A program made the translations under genes and the position numbers. This document shows positions 27,035 through 37,093 of a stretch of 64,000 nt of DNA, one piece after another. The notes under the pieces were generated by a model. That model ran no database searches and had not been told where the DNA came from. It saw only the letters and a list, made by a program, of their open reading frames with translations. Each line of letters opens with the position of its first letter. Position 1 is the stretch's first letter. Origin of the DNA: Flavobacterium sp. (GTDB lineage Bacteria; Bacteroidota; Bacteroidia; Flavobacteriales; Flavobacteriaceae). The stretch lies in the NCBI GenBank assembly GCA_014378065.1, contig JACMOK010000014.1:1-64000 (forward strand). Reading direction: 5' to 3'.

Positions 27035-29320
27035 ATGAAAAAACGCTACATTGTTGCCTCGCTTATTTTATTCAATTGTTCATTGAATGCGCAAGTCTTG
27101 ACTATTCCTGATGTAAATTTTAAGAATGCGCTCGTCAATACCAATTGTTCGCTTGTTGGAGGCACGTACAGCGATGTGGACACCAATAACAATGGTGAAA
27201 TTGAACTAGCCGAAGCCGCGGTCGTGACGAGCCTTTCGGTTAACAACTCAAATATCAGTTCTTTAAATGGTATTGCTGCTTTTACTGCTATGAATGCACT
27301 CTATTGCACGGGTAACAGCCTGCAGACAGCTGATTTCAGTGCAAATCCAAATTTAGATATTTTAGACTGCAAAAATAATCAACTTAACAGCCTTATTTTA
27401 TCTAATGGAATATACTATCTAAATTGTTCAAACAACCAGCTAACTACGCTCGATCTGTTAGGTCACTCCTATCTCGGATTGGATATCAGTTACAACCAAC
27501 TGTCTACAATCGATATTCCCTATTCACCAATTTTTGAAGATGGCCTTAATATTTCCGGTAATTTGTACACTTCCATTTCCATTCTTGCTGGCGGTATAAT
27601 TGAAAACTTTATTTGCGACGATACTATGCTTAATTCTTTAGACTTATCGCATGTTGCCAACCAATATCCGTACTCGAAAAGCATCAGAAATAATTTATAC
27701 CTGCAAGAAATCAATCTGAAGAACGCCTCATCCGACTTTTGTTTTGCTGTCCCGGGAGACGAAGAAGGTCCTGGTGAGACTTGTTCTGTATACAATCTTC
27801 TTTCAAATAATCCGTCCTTATCATTTATCTGCGGCGATGATATAACCCGTTATGATGCAGCCACGCAAACAGCCTATCTGGAAGCAGATTATTTTAAAAT
27901 GCTTAACGGCAACCCGGCCGTCAACACTTCAACCTATTGCTCTTTTTTGCCGGGCGGAAATTTTAACACCATTTCAGGAAATGTCAGATTTAATCTCGAT
28001 GGCAACAGTTGCAATGAAACAAGTCATAACGCAACTAATTTTCCTGTAAAGATTCTTCAGGATTTTTCTGTAGTTGGAAGAAGTTTTACAGACTTGTCTG
28101 GGCACTACGCCGTGTATGCTTCGAATAGTAATGTCACACTGATTCCAAATATCGAAAACACCTATTTTACAATTTCTCCCCCCTCATATACTTCCTCTTT
28201 TTCTGGGTTTGGAGGCACTGCTACAGCAGATTTCTGTATCACACCAAACGGCGCTCATCCAGATTTAACGGTCAGTCTTATTCCCATTACGCCTGCACGC
28301 CCGGGTTTTGATGCCGTTTACAAAATAGTTTACCAGAACAAAGGAACGATGGCTCAGTCCGGGGCCGTCAACTGTAATTTTTCCGATGATGTGTTCGATT
28401 TTATAAGCGCCGAGCCGACAGCACTGCATACGCTCAATACCTTAAACTGGACGTTTGCTGACTTGCAGCCATTTGAAAGTCGTGAAGTTACTTTTACGCT
28501 TAATCTTAATTCTATGTCAGAAACGCCGCCAGTTGCAATTGGCCATCCGTTATTTTTCTCTGTAGCCGTATCTCCAACACTAAATGACGAGACTTATTTG
28601 GATAACTACGCCAGTCTGACACAAGTGGTTATCGGTTCATATGATCCTAATGACAAGCAAGTTTCCATATATTACACTCAAATTGAACCGCCGTTTGAAT
28701 ACCTTAATTATATAATACGCTTTCAGAATACAGGAACCGCAGCGGCAGAAAATGTAGTAGTAAGTGATAATCTCGATGCTCGTTTTGATAAAAATTCGTT
28801 CGCGATTGTTTCCGCAAGTCATCCTTTTAACAGCCGGCTGATTGGCAACAAATTTGAGGTAATCTTTGAAGGCATTAACCTTCCGGATTCAACCACAAAC
28901 GAAGCGCAAAGTCATGGTTATGTTGCCTTTAAAGTTAAGCCGAAATTTGACAGTGTTAATGATGGAGATTACATTGAAAATAAGGCGAACATTTATTTTG
29001 ATTTTAATCTTCCGATCGTCACCAACACTGTTACCACCGGCTATTACACGATTTTGACCAAAGCGAAAGTTGAGGAAAAAGAAGCATTTGCACTCTATCC
29101 GAATCCAGCGAAGGGTCTTTTAAATGTTTCTATACCAGCTAAAACAACTGTAAGATCCGTTCGTGTCTTTAATATTTTGGGACAATTGGTACAAACAGTG
29201 GCAAATCATTCCAGTGCGACAACGATCTCTATTGATGTTTCTTTGCTAAAAACCGGAACATACTGTATCGAAATTGTTTCTGACACAGGAAAATTCAACA
29301 AAAGATTTGTTAAAATATAA
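27035..29320 (+). CDS. Secreted LRR-like T9SS cargo protein
   Basis: A 761-residue secreted protein. It has a signal peptide (cleavage after SLNAQ), an N-terminal region of leucine-rich-like repeats (about 60-230, repeating LDCKNNQLNSL and LNCSNNQLTTLDL), and a beta-rich region with a conserved SYDPNDKQV block and a FQNTGTAAAENVVVSD stretch (about 530-660). The C-terminal type A sorting domain starts near ALYPNPAKGLLNV and ends in KFNKRFVKI. It should be exported by the type IX system and anchored at the surface or released. It is probably adhesive or protein-binding; no enzymatic motif is seen. Confidence 0.88.
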   Translation: MKKRYIVASLILFNCSLNAQVLTIPDVNFKNALVNTNCSLVGGTYSDVDTNNNGEIELAEAAVVTSLSVNNSNISSLNGIAAFTAMNALYCTGNSLQTADFSANPNLDILDCKNNQLNSLILSNGIYYLNCSNNQLTTLDLLGHSYLGLDISYNQLSTIDIPYSPIFEDGLNISGNLYTSISILAGGIIENFICDDTMLNSLDLSHVANQYPYSKSIRNNLYLQEINLKNASSDFCFAVPGDEEGPGETCSVYNLLSNNPSLSFICGDDITRYDAATQTAYLEADYFKMLNGNPAVNTSTYCSFLPGGNFNTISGNVRFNLDGNSCNETSHNATNFPVKILQDFSVVGRSFTDLSGHYAVYASNSNVTLIPNIENTYFTISPPSYTSSFSGFGGTATADFCITPNGAHPDLTVSLIPITPARPGFDAVYKIVYQNKGTMAQSGAVNCNFSDDVFDFISAEPTALHTLNTLNWTFADLQPFESREVTFTLNLNSMSETPPVAIGHPLFFSVAVSPTLNDETYLDNYASLTQVVIGSYDPNDKQVSIYYTQIEPPFEYLNYIIRFQNTGTAAAENVVVSDNLDARFDKNSFAIVSASHPFNSRLIGNKFEVIFEGINLPDSTTNEAQSHGYVAFKVKPKFDSVNDGDYIENKANIYFDFNLPIVTNTVTTGYYTILTKAKVEEKEAFALYPNPAKGLLNVSIPAKTTVRSVRVFNILGQLVQTVANHSSATTISIDVSLLKTGTYCIEIVSDTGKFNKRFVKI

Positions 29321-29335
29321 ATCAAGACAAATTTT

Positions 29336-29612
29336 TTAATTGTTACTTGTGCTGATAGTCAGATAGTGGCTGCTTTTGGCGGTTGCTTCAATGACTTTAG
29401 ACACCCAACCAATACAAAACCATAAGGCCGGGAAATACTGCACATAATTTAACGCAGGCGATTCTGAAGTTTCTATTTCCGAAAGTAAGCCATTGCGGCC
29501 TTGTAAAAAAAACAGGCCTAGTACTACCATCAATAGATATATTAATCTGTAGCCTTGATTTTCTTGAAATCATTTCTTCAAAAATTGATCTTGCCCAATC
29601 TATCACAAACAC
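29336..29612 (-). pseudogene. Possible remnant of a small membrane protein
   Basis: Two overlapping minus-strand frames look like parts of one former protein. One gives IDWARSIFEEMIS, then shifts into another reading ENQGYRLIYLL, a hydrophobic MVVLGLFFLQG and a second hydrophobic segment FPALWFCIGWVSKVIEA. Neither frame has a convincing start for the whole. A frameshift would join them. I do not recognise the family, and coincidental open frames remain possible. The rest of this gap holds nothing else I can identify. Confidence 0.25.
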
Positions 29613-29646
29613 AAAGACAGCCCGAAAGCTGAAAAAAATTGCTTGC

Positions 29647-31320
29647 CTAATTCTTATTCAATTTGCTATTGTGGTAACCATATAAAAAGTAAAAACCCAA
29701 TCCGATAATCAACCATATCCCAAACCACTTCCAATTTGAAACTGCCATACCCGTTAAGAGATAACAGCATGATATTAAACCCAATAGCGGAATTAAAGAA
29801 AGGTTTTTGAAAAAGGCCAATACTGACATCACGATACACAGTACAAAGAAAATCACCATCGTAATATTGGTAGCGATGGCCGCATCAGAAAAGTTAAATG
29901 TATCTGAAAAAAAGGTAGGGAACAAATAGCGAATTATCAGCGCACCTACCAATAAAAACGCTGGAAAAATAAATTTGGAATTGATATATGGAATTCGAAA
30001 TTTTCCCTTGGTCTGTCGCTCGGCAATTTCAGCCTCGCTTTGTGGCGACAGCATTAAAACCCCGCCGCAGACGAGAACAAAAGCAAACAAGGTTCCGATA
30101 CTAGTAAAATCAAGCACAAAATTCTCGTCGGTAAAAAATATCGGAATCCCAACCACAAGTCCAGTTACAATAGTTGCAAAACCGGGTGTTTTATATTTGG
30201 GATGAATTTTGGAAAAACGTTTAGGCATCAGTCCATCACGACTCATCGTCATCCAAATTCTAGGCTGTCCCATTTGGAAAACCAACATCACGCTAGTCAT
30301 TGCCACCACTGCGGCAATCGATACTATGAACAGCATCCACTTCACTCCTTTTAATGCGAATATTTCTGCCAAAGGATCGCTTACGCCCAACAAAGTATAT
30401 GACACCATACCTGTTATTACCAATGCCAGAATAATATAAACCACCGTACAAACCACTAGAGAATAAATCATTCCTCTTGGCAAATCGCGTTGCGGATTTT
30501 TGCTTTCTTCGGCTAAAGTTGATACCGCATCAAAGCCGATGTAGGCAAAGAAAACTGCCGAAACACCGCCCATGACTCCTTTAAAACCGTTGGGCATAAA
30601 TGGTGTCCAATTGTCGATATCAATGTAAAAGGCGCCGACAACAATCACCAAAGCAATAATGACCAATTTAATATAAACCATCAAATTGCTGATGTTTCGG
30701 GATTCTTTCGTGCCTTTATAAACCAAATAAGTAATTAGAATATTTATTAAAATAGCAGGCAAATCAAATATTACTTTAAGATTCCCGATCGTAGGCGCAT
30801 TCTGCCAGGCCGATAAACCCTCGCCCACTTTATTTGTCAGAAACGCCGCGTGTGCAGATCGGTAATTTATAGTCAGCCATTGGGGCAAATGAAGGTGAAA
30901 ACTTTCCAACAAATTTGTAAAATAACCACTCCACGAAAAGGCGATATAAATGTTTCCAATCGAATATTCCATTAGTAAGGCCCAACCAATAATCCACGCA
31001 AAAACTTCTCCGAACGAAACGTAGGCGTAAGTGTATGCGCTGCCCGATACAGGCACGCGCGAAGCAAATTCGGCATAACACATCGCGGTAAAGCCACAGG
31101 CAATGGCGCACATCACATATAGCAACACTACTCCTGGCCCGCCCGAAAAACAAGCGTTTCCGATGGCGCTGAAGGTTCCTCCCCCAATAATGGCGGCTAT
31201 TCCAAAGAAAGTCAAATCTTTCACCGTAAGTACTTTGTTTAATCCGGAATGTTCACCGTCGCCGCCTTCTTGAACGATCGTCGTTAGAGGTTTTCTTCTG
31301 AATAATTTGCTAATACTCAT
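29647..31320 (-). CDS. APC-superfamily cationic amino-acid permease
   Basis: A 557-residue inner-membrane transporter with about 13 helices. The N-terminus LTVKDLTFFGIAAIIGGGTFSAIG contains the substrate-binding first-helix motif of APC transporters. Further family blocks are PVSGSAYTYAYVSFGEVFAWIIGW and FFAYIGFDAVSTLAEESKNPQRDLP. The latter is typical of the cationic amino-acid transporter (CAT/YfnA) group. Probably takes up amino acids; the exact substrate cannot be assigned. Single gene. Confidence 0.92.
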   Translation of the reverse strand: MSISKLFRRKPLTTIVQEGGDGEHSGLNKVLTVKDLTFFGIAAIIGGGTFSAIGNACFSGGPGVVLLYVMCAIACGFTAMCYAEFASRVPVSGSAYTYAYVSFGEVFAWIIGWALLMEYSIGNIYIAFSWSGYFTNLLESFHLHLPQWLTINYRSAHAAFLTNKVGEGLSAWQNAPTIGNLKVIFDLPAILINILITYLVYKGTKESRNISNLMVYIKLVIIALVIVVGAFYIDIDNWTPFMPNGFKGVMGGVSAVFFAYIGFDAVSTLAEESKNPQRDLPRGMIYSLVVCTVVYIILALVITGMVSYTLLGVSDPLAEIFALKGVKWMLFIVSIAAVVAMTSVMLVFQMGQPRIWMTMSRDGLMPKRFSKIHPKYKTPGFATIVTGLVVGIPIFFTDENFVLDFTSIGTLFAFVLVCGGVLMLSPQSEAEIAERQTKGKFRIPYINSKFIFPAFLLVGALIIRYLFPTFFSDTFNFSDAAIATNITMVIFFVLCIVMSVLAFFKNLSLIPLLGLISCCYLLTGMAVSNWKWFGIWLIIGLGFYFLYGYHNSKLNKN

Positions 31321-31631
31321 GGTTGGTAAGGGTTAAAGATGAAAGTAATGGCAGAATTAAGAAGTTTTCCGCAATTTTACAATTTCGACAAATATATAAA
31401 ACCAAAATGAAACATCGGATTTCGGAAAAGAAAATTAAATTGAAGTCAGGGTTTGAACTTTATCAACAATATGGCAGCAGTGCAAAGCCTCTTCTGTTTT
31501 TACGGAATATGTCTTCCGCAGCATTCAGGGCTGTACGAGTGATTACTGCAATTGCTGTTGCGGCAGATTCGCACACGACACTTCTTAATTTATCGTGACC
31601 AACTTCTTAACTATTATTCCGATATATTTTA
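31321..31631. other. Intergenic region without a convincing gene
   Basis: The 340 bp between the permease start and tpx contain a forward open frame of up to 91 codons (31323-31598). Its composition is unremarkable, its start overlaps the permease leader, and I recognise no family. It probably holds the permease promoter (minus) and the tpx promoter (plus) only. Confidence 0.4.
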
Positions 31632-31639
31632 TACTTTTG
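31632..31639 (+). promoter_or_regulatory. Predicted promoter box (TACTTTTG) for the tpx operon
   Basis: Exact TAnnTTTG match 22 bp upstream of the tpx start. It probably drives tpx and the tightly packed genes after it. Confidence 0.5.
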
Positions 31640-31661
31640 ATGCTTAATTAAAACATGTAGA

Positions 31662-32159
31662 ATGGCATCAATAACTTTAGGAGGAAATTTAACACATACC
31701 AGCGGCGCATTACCTCAAATAGGAACAAAAGCACCTGAATTCAAATTGGCAAAAAACGATTTATCAACAGTTTCTTTAGCAAATTTTGTCGGGAGCAGTT
31801 TAATTTTAAATATTTTCCCAAGTGTAGACACCGGAACCTGCGCGGCTTCGGTAAGACAATTCAATCAAAAAGCGAGCAAGTTGAAAAACACGAAAGTGTT
31901 GTGTATTTCCAGAGATTTGCCGTTTGCCCAAAAACGTTTTTGTGGAGCAGAAGGCTTGGAAAACGTGGTCATGTTATCCGATTTTAAAAATGGTAGTTTT
32001 GGTCAAGATTATGGTTTAGAAATTACTGATGGCGCTTTCGCTGGATTTCATTCGAGAGTAGTTATGGTTTTGGATGAAAATGGAAATGTAAAATATACGG
32101 AACAAGTTCCGGAAATTGGCGACGAACCCAATTATGAAAAAGCCTTAGCGGCAATATAA
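31662..32159 (+). CDS. tpx: Thiol peroxidase (atypical 2-Cys peroxiredoxin)
   Basis: A 165-residue peroxiredoxin that reduces hydrogen peroxide and alkyl hydroperoxides using thioredoxin. Peroxidatic Cys60 is in PSVDTGTCAASVR and resolving Cys94 in KRFCGAEG, the pair characteristic of Tpx. The N-terminal ITLGGNLTHTSG and C-terminal YTEQVPEIGDEPNYE blocks also match. First gene of the run tpx-dgkA-ftsK-lolA-lptF/G-ribBA, 7 bp before dgkA. Confidence 0.96.
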   Translation: MASITLGGNLTHTSGALPQIGTKAPEFKLAKNDLSTVSLANFVGSSLILNIFPSVDTGTCAASVRQFNQKASKLKNTKVLCISRDLPFAQKRFCGAEGLENVVMLSDFKNGSFGQDYGLEITDGAFAGFHSRVVMVLDENGNVKYTEQVPEIGDEPNYEKALAAI

Positions 32160-32166
32160 ATTAAAT

Positions 32167-32541
32167 ATGGAATTTCAAAAGGACAACACTTTCTTTACGG
32201 GAAGGTTAAAAAGCACGGCGTTTGCTTTGAAAGGTGCCTTTAAACTCATTACTACAGAACACAGCGTCATGGTGCAGTTTTCGTTAGCCATTGTGCTGAC
32301 GATTGCTGGTTTTTATTATGGTATTTCTAATACTGAATGGATGTTTCAAATCTTAGCAATCGGTTTGGTCTTGAGCATCGAGGGATTAAATACTGCGATT
32401 GAAAAGGTGGCTGATTTTGTACATCCTGACTATCATAAAAAAATTGGTTTCATCAAAGACATTGCTGCTGGTGCAGTATTTTTTGCCGCAATGACAGCGA
32501 TAGCAATTGGCCTGATTATTTATCTTCCGAAATTTCTATAA
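32167..32541 (+). CDS. dgkA: Diacylglycerol kinase family protein
   Basis: A 124-residue inner-membrane protein with three membrane helices. The family active-site segment is visible as SIEGLNTAIEKVADFVHPDYH, with the two acidic residues that bind Mg-ATP, followed by KKIGFIKDIAAGAVF. These small kinases phosphorylate diacylglycerol or undecaprenol at the membrane. It lies between tpx and ftsK with 7- and 22-bp gaps. Confidence 0.92.
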   Translation: MEFQKDNTFFTGRLKSTAFALKGAFKLITTEHSVMVQFSLAIVLTIAGFYYGISNTEWMFQILAIGLVLSIEGLNTAIEKVADFVHPDYHKKIGFIKDIAAGAVFFAAMTAIAIGLIIYLPKFL

Positions 32542-32563
32542 TGAAAACCCAGTACTAGTAAGG

Positions 32564-34999
32564 ATGGCAAAAACAATTAAAAAAGAAACTACAGACAAAA
32601 AAACGGATGCTTCTTCGCTATCGAAAAAACCTTGGCAAATTAGTCGACAGCATAAATTGTTATTGGGAAGTTTGCTCATCCTGTTTTCTATCGCTTTGTT
32701 TGTATCTTTTATCTCTTTCTTTATTTACGGCCATGAGGACCAAAGTGCTGTTAATGCCTTATCAGATCGTGGCGAGAAAGTCAGCAACTGGCTTGGAAAA
32801 TTTGGAGCTACACTGTCCGACTGGTTTGTTTACCGCGGTTTTGGCGCGGCTTCTTTCTTATTTGTAAAATTATTTTTCCTGACTGGTTCGTTTTTAGCTC
32901 TGGACATTTCATTGAAAAAATTGAAAAATATTTGGTTTTGGGATTTGTTCGCAATTGTTCTCATTTCTGTTCTATCTGGCTTTTTTGCGACGTCACTGCC
33001 CGAATTAGGCGGAACGATTGGTTATGAAATGAATTTATTTTCGCAGGATTATATTGGCAAAACCGGCACTTTATTAGTTTTGATATTTGGAATCATCATT
33101 TATCTGATTTTCAAGATAAAAGTTTCACCCGATAGTGTAAAATCGTTTTTTGAACGTAGTAAAAATGAAATGGATATCGATTTAGCAGCAATGAAACCTA
33201 TCGTTTCCGAAAGTTCTTACAATTTGGAGGAATTTGCACTGAGCGACGAAGAAGAAGCGATAGAAGAACCTGAACTTAAACCAATTTCGCAATTTGAAAT
33301 AAATAAAGAATCTTTAAAACCCACGATCGAAAATTCTTCAGAAATCCACTTGAAGTCGACCCCATTAATCATTACACCATTGCCCGTAGTCATTCCGACT
33401 AACGAAGAAGTTTTTGTTATTGAAAAAGCAACAGAGGAAGATATTGTAGAGGAAAATTTAGCCTCTCGTTTGGTGGCCGATTTCGGACTTTTTGATCCTA
33501 CTTTGGATTTGTCAAACTATAAATTTCCAACCTTGGATTTATTAAAAGAATATACAACCGGCGGCATCACCATTAATCAAGAAGAATTAGAAGAAAATAA
33601 AAATCGCATTGTTGAAACGCTTCGGAATTATAAAATTGAGATTGCGCAGATTAAAGCCACTGTTGGACCTTCAGTAACTCTGTATGAAATTGTACCTGAA
33701 GCGGGCATCAGAATCTCTAAAATTAAAAGTTTAGAAGATGACATTGCCTTATCGCTTTCTGCACTTGGGATTCGTATCATTGCTCCTATTCCGGGAAAAG
33801 GTACGATTGGTATAGAAGTTCCAAACAAAAATCCGACGATGGTTTCGATGAAAAGTGTCATTGGTTCTGCTAAATTTCAAGAAGCAGAAATGGAACTTCC
33901 GATTGCTTTGGGAAAAACCATTTCAAACGAAACCTTTGTGGTTGACTTGGCGAAAATGCCACACTTACTCATGGCGGGTGCAACAGGGCAAGGAAAATCT
34001 GTTGGTCTTAATGCTGTATTAACTTCTTTGCTGTACAAGAAGCATCCTGCGGAAGTCAAATTTGTTTTGGTTGATCCTAAGAAAGTAGAATTGACTCTTT
34101 TTAATAAAATTGAGCGACATTATTTGGCCAAATTACCAGATTCCGGCGATGCGATCATTACCGATAATACCAAAGTAATTAATACACTGAACTCTTTGTG
34201 TGTTGAAATGGACAACCGCTACTCGCTATTAAAAGACGCGATGGTACGGAACATAAAAGAGTACAATGATAAATTTAAATCGAGAAAGTTAAATCCGGAA
34301 CACGGCCACCGCTTTCTGCCTTATATTGTTTTGGTGGTGGATGAGTTTGCCGACTTAATCATGACCGCTGGTAAAGAAGTAGAAACTCCAATTGCGAGAT
34401 TAGCTCAGCTAGCCAGAGCGATTGGTATACATTTAATTATTGCAACGCAGCGCCCGTCAGTTAATGTGATTACCGGAATTATAAAGGCCAATTTTCCAGC
34501 CCGTATTGCGTTTAGGGTAACTTCAAAAATTGATTCCCGAACTATTTTGGATACGCAGGGAGCTGATCAATTAATCGGTCGTGGTGACATGTTGTATACC
34601 AATGGAAATGATATCGTTAGGGTGCAATGTGCTTTTGTCGATACTCCCGAAGTTGAAAAAATAACAGAATTTATTGGATCACAAAAAGCTTATCCCGATG
34701 CTTATTTGCTTCCGGAATATGTAGGTGATGAAAGTGGCATTAATCTTGATATGGACATTTCTGAGAGAGATTCGCTTTTCAGAGAAGCCGCAGAAATTAT
34801 AGTTACTGCCCAACAAGGCTCCGCTTCCTTATTACAGAGAAAATTAAAATTAGGTTACAACCGCGCCGGCAGACTTATTGATCAATTGGAATCTGCGGGA
34901 ATTGTAGGTCAATTTGAAGGGAGTAAGGCAAGAAGTGTTAACATTACTGATTTGAGTGCTCTTGATCAATTTTTTAATAATGAACAAAATAATTCTTAA
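32564..34999 (+). CDS. ftsK: DNA translocase FtsK
   Basis: An 811-residue septal DNA translocase that clears chromosomes from the division site. The N-terminus has four membrane helices (about residues 25-190), followed by an acidic linker (about 200-320) shorter than in Escherichia coli. The motor has an alpha domain, a RecA-like beta domain with Walker A AGATGQGKSVGLN and Walker B YIVLVVDEFADLIM, and a C-terminal winged-helix gamma domain (SLLQRKLKLGYNRAGRLID) that reads KOPS-type DNA motifs. The lolA-like gene begins 1 bp after its stop. Confidence 0.96.
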   Translation: MAKTIKKETTDKKTDASSLSKKPWQISRQHKLLLGSLLILFSIALFVSFISFFIYGHEDQSAVNALSDRGEKVSNWLGKFGATLSDWFVYRGFGAASFLFVKLFFLTGSFLALDISLKKLKNIWFWDLFAIVLISVLSGFFATSLPELGGTIGYEMNLFSQDYIGKTGTLLVLIFGIIIYLIFKIKVSPDSVKSFFERSKNEMDIDLAAMKPIVSESSYNLEEFALSDEEEAIEEPELKPISQFEINKESLKPTIENSSEIHLKSTPLIITPLPVVIPTNEEVFVIEKATEEDIVEENLASRLVADFGLFDPTLDLSNYKFPTLDLLKEYTTGGITINQEELEENKNRIVETLRNYKIEIAQIKATVGPSVTLYEIVPEAGIRISKIKSLEDDIALSLSALGIRIIAPIPGKGTIGIEVPNKNPTMVSMKSVIGSAKFQEAEMELPIALGKTISNETFVVDLAKMPHLLMAGATGQGKSVGLNAVLTSLLYKKHPAEVKFVLVDPKKVELTLFNKIERHYLAKLPDSGDAIITDNTKVINTLNSLCVEMDNRYSLLKDAMVRNIKEYNDKFKSRKLNPEHGHRFLPYIVLVVDEFADLIMTAGKEVETPIARLAQLARAIGIHLIIATQRPSVNVITGIIKANFPARIAFRVTSKIDSRTILDTQGADQLIGRGDMLYTNGNDIVRVQCAFVDTPEVEKITEFIGSQKAYPDAYLLPEYVGDESGINLDMDISERDSLFREAAEIIVTAQQGSASLLQRKLKLGYNRAGRLIDQLESAGIVGQFEGSKARSVNITDLSALDQFFNNEQNNS

Positions 35000-35000
35000 A

Positions 35001-35645
35001 ATGAACAAGATTTTAATAGCATTCTTCCTATTTTTCTTTTGCACCGCAAATCTTCAGGCGCAGGACAAAAAAGCAAAAGATTTGTTAGACCAAGTTACTT
35101 CCAAAGTAAAAAGTTATGATAACATTGTAATTGATTTTAAATATGCACTAAACAACGCCAAAGAAAATGTCAATCAGGAAAGCAAAGGAAATGTCACGAT
35201 GAAAGGCAATCAATATGTATTAAATCTGATGGGCGTAACCAAAATTTTTGATGGTAAAAAGATCTACACAATCAATCCCGAGGATGAAGAAGTGTCGATC
35301 TCCAAGTATAATGAAAAGGATGACAACAGCATTACACCTTCTAAAATGTTAACTTTTTTTAATAGTGGGTATAAATTTAGTTGGGATATTGTCCAAAATA
35401 TAAAAGGCCGGCAAATTCAATACATCAAACTAACCCCCACAAATTCAAGAGACCAGCGCAAAGAAATACTATTAGGCATTGATACACAGACAAAAAATAT
35501 CTACAATTTAATTGAGTTGGGCAAAAACGGAACAAAAACTACATTGACTGTTAATTCTTTTAAAACCAACCAGCCATTATCCAAAAATCAATTTATCTTT
35601 GAGGCTAGTAAATATCCAAAATACTACATCAATAAGTTAGATTAA
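35001..35645 (+). CDS. lolA: LolA-like outer-membrane lipoprotein carrier protein
   Basis: A 214-residue periplasmic protein with a signal peptide (hydrophobic LIAFFLFFFC, cleavage near LQAQ). The mature part is a LolA fold: SKVKSYDNIVIDFKYAL, a GNVTMKGNQYVLNL strand pair, and KIFDGKKIYTINPEDEEV. LolA shuttles lipoproteins from the inner to the outer membrane. The frame is open to 34956, but I use ATG 35001, which starts the signal peptide and leaves 1 bp after the ftsK stop. Confidence 0.87.
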   Translation: MNKILIAFFLFFFCTANLQAQDKKAKDLLDQVTSKVKSYDNIVIDFKYALNNAKENVNQESKGNVTMKGNQYVLNLMGVTKIFDGKKIYTINPEDEEVSISKYNEKDDNSITPSKMLTFFNSGYKFSWDIVQNIKGRQIQYIKLTPTNSRDQRKEILLGIDTQTKNIYNLIELGKNGTKTTLTVNSFKTNQPLSKNQFIFEASKYPKYYINKLD

Positions 35646-35654
35646 TTCTTTGAA

Positions 35655-37088
35655 GTGAAGATTCTCGATAAATACATTTTAAAAACCTTCCTTACTACAT
35701 TTGCTTCGGTATTTGTAATCCTCTTTTTTATTTTTATTCTGCAAACAGTCTGGCTGTTTATTTCTGAATTGGCCGGTAAAGATCTGGATATTATTCTGGT
35801 TCTTAAATTTCTGTTATTCGCAATGCCTCGAATTATCCCTTTGGTTTTGCCGCTTTCTGTACTGCTGGCATCTATTATGACTTTCGGGAACTTAGCTGAA
35901 AATTATGAATTTGCAGCCATGAAATCAGCGGGGATTTCTTTGCAGAGAGCGATGCGAAGTTTGTCAGTGTTTATTTTTGTTTTAAGTATTGCTGCTTTCT
36001 TTTTTGCCAACAATGTCATTCCTTTTGCCGAGTATAAGTTTATCAATTTCAGAAAAGACATTGCGCAGATGAAACCCGCAATGGCTATTGCCGAAGGACA
36101 ATTCAGCGATGTGGGTTCATACAACATCAAGGTAGACAAGAAATCAGGCGAAAACGGAAACTTCCTAACTGGGATAACGATTCACAAAAAAATCAACGTG
36201 TATGACGGCACTAAAAACGTCATTAAAGCAAAGAATGGAGAACTGATCAGCAATGATAAATCAAATAATTTAAAGTTGGTTTTAAACAACGGTTACTATT
36301 ATGAAGACATTGTTCCTAAAAAGTACGAGGACAGAAATAAATTGCCTTTTGCGAAAAGTTCGTTCAAAAAATATATCATCAACATCGATTTGTCTAAACT
36401 AAACAATACGGGTGGAGATGATTATATAATATCGAATACCAATAACATGCTTAACGTGAACGAACTTCGGTACACTTTAGATTCTTTAAACAAAAGCTAC
36501 AATAAAGATGTAGTTTCATTTGCTGATAATATTTATCAAAGAACCGGAATTACATATAATAATTCCACTTTGGGCGTTCCTAGCAATAAGCCCATAAAAT
36601 CTGAACTTCTGGCAAATTATTCGGATGTCGAAAAATCTAATATTCTGAAAACTGCGGCGGCAAATATTACCAGTGCCAATTTTCTGATCGATGGTTCTAA
36701 ACTAGAATTAGAATACAAACAAAAACTCATCAATACCCATTTAATTGCGTTTTACGAAAAATTTGTAATCGCATTTGCTTGCCTTTTAATGTTTTTTATT
36801 GGCGCTCCTTTGGGCGCAATCATTAGAAAAGGCGGATTGGGATTGCCCATCGTATTTGCCATCTTGATATTTATTATTTATCATTTCATCAACACTTTTG
36901 GAAAAAAAGTAGCACAAGAAAATGGACTAACGCCTTTTCTAGGATGCTGGATGTCTTCTATCTTACTTTCGCCCTTGGCTATTTTGCTCACCTATCGCGC
37001 TACAAATGATCTAGGATTGATTAATTTAGAGGTAATTACCCAACCGTTTCAAAAATTATTTCAGAAATTATTTCCAGCACAAAAATAA
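35655..37088 (+). CDS. LptF/LptG-family permease (YjgP/YjgQ)
   Basis: A 477-residue inner-membrane permease subunit of the lipopolysaccharide exporter. Three helices at the N-terminus include LDKYILKTFLTTFASVF, followed by a conserved FAMPRIIPLVLPLSVLLASIMTFG stretch. A periplasmic beta-jellyroll domain (about 130-340) and three C-terminal helices follow. The start is a GTG at 35655, giving the usual family N-terminus. It sits after the LolA-like gene with a 9-bp gap. The Lpt ATPase is not in this window. Confidence 0.92.
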   Translation: MKILDKYILKTFLTTFASVFVILFFIFILQTVWLFISELAGKDLDIILVLKFLLFAMPRIIPLVLPLSVLLASIMTFGNLAENYEFAAMKSAGISLQRAMRSLSVFIFVLSIAAFFFANNVIPFAEYKFINFRKDIAQMKPAMAIAEGQFSDVGSYNIKVDKKSGENGNFLTGITIHKKINVYDGTKNVIKAKNGELISNDKSNNLKLVLNNGYYYEDIVPKKYEDRNKLPFAKSSFKKYIINIDLSKLNNTGGDDYIISNTNNMLNVNELRYTLDSLNKSYNKDVVSFADNIYQRTGITYNNSTLGVPSNKPIKSELLANYSDVEKSNILKTAAANITSANFLIDGSKLELEYKQKLINTHLIAFYEKFVIAFACLLMFFIGAPLGAIIRKGGLGLPIVFAILIFIIYHFINTFGKKVAQENGLTPFLGCWMSSILLSPLAILLTYRATNDLGLINLEVITQPFQKLFQKLFPAQK

Positions 37089-37093
37089 CATCT

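Noticed and set aside
31323..31598. A 91-codon forward frame upstream of tpx
   Set aside because: No recognisable family, weak start beside the permease start codon, and no spacing that suggests an operon.
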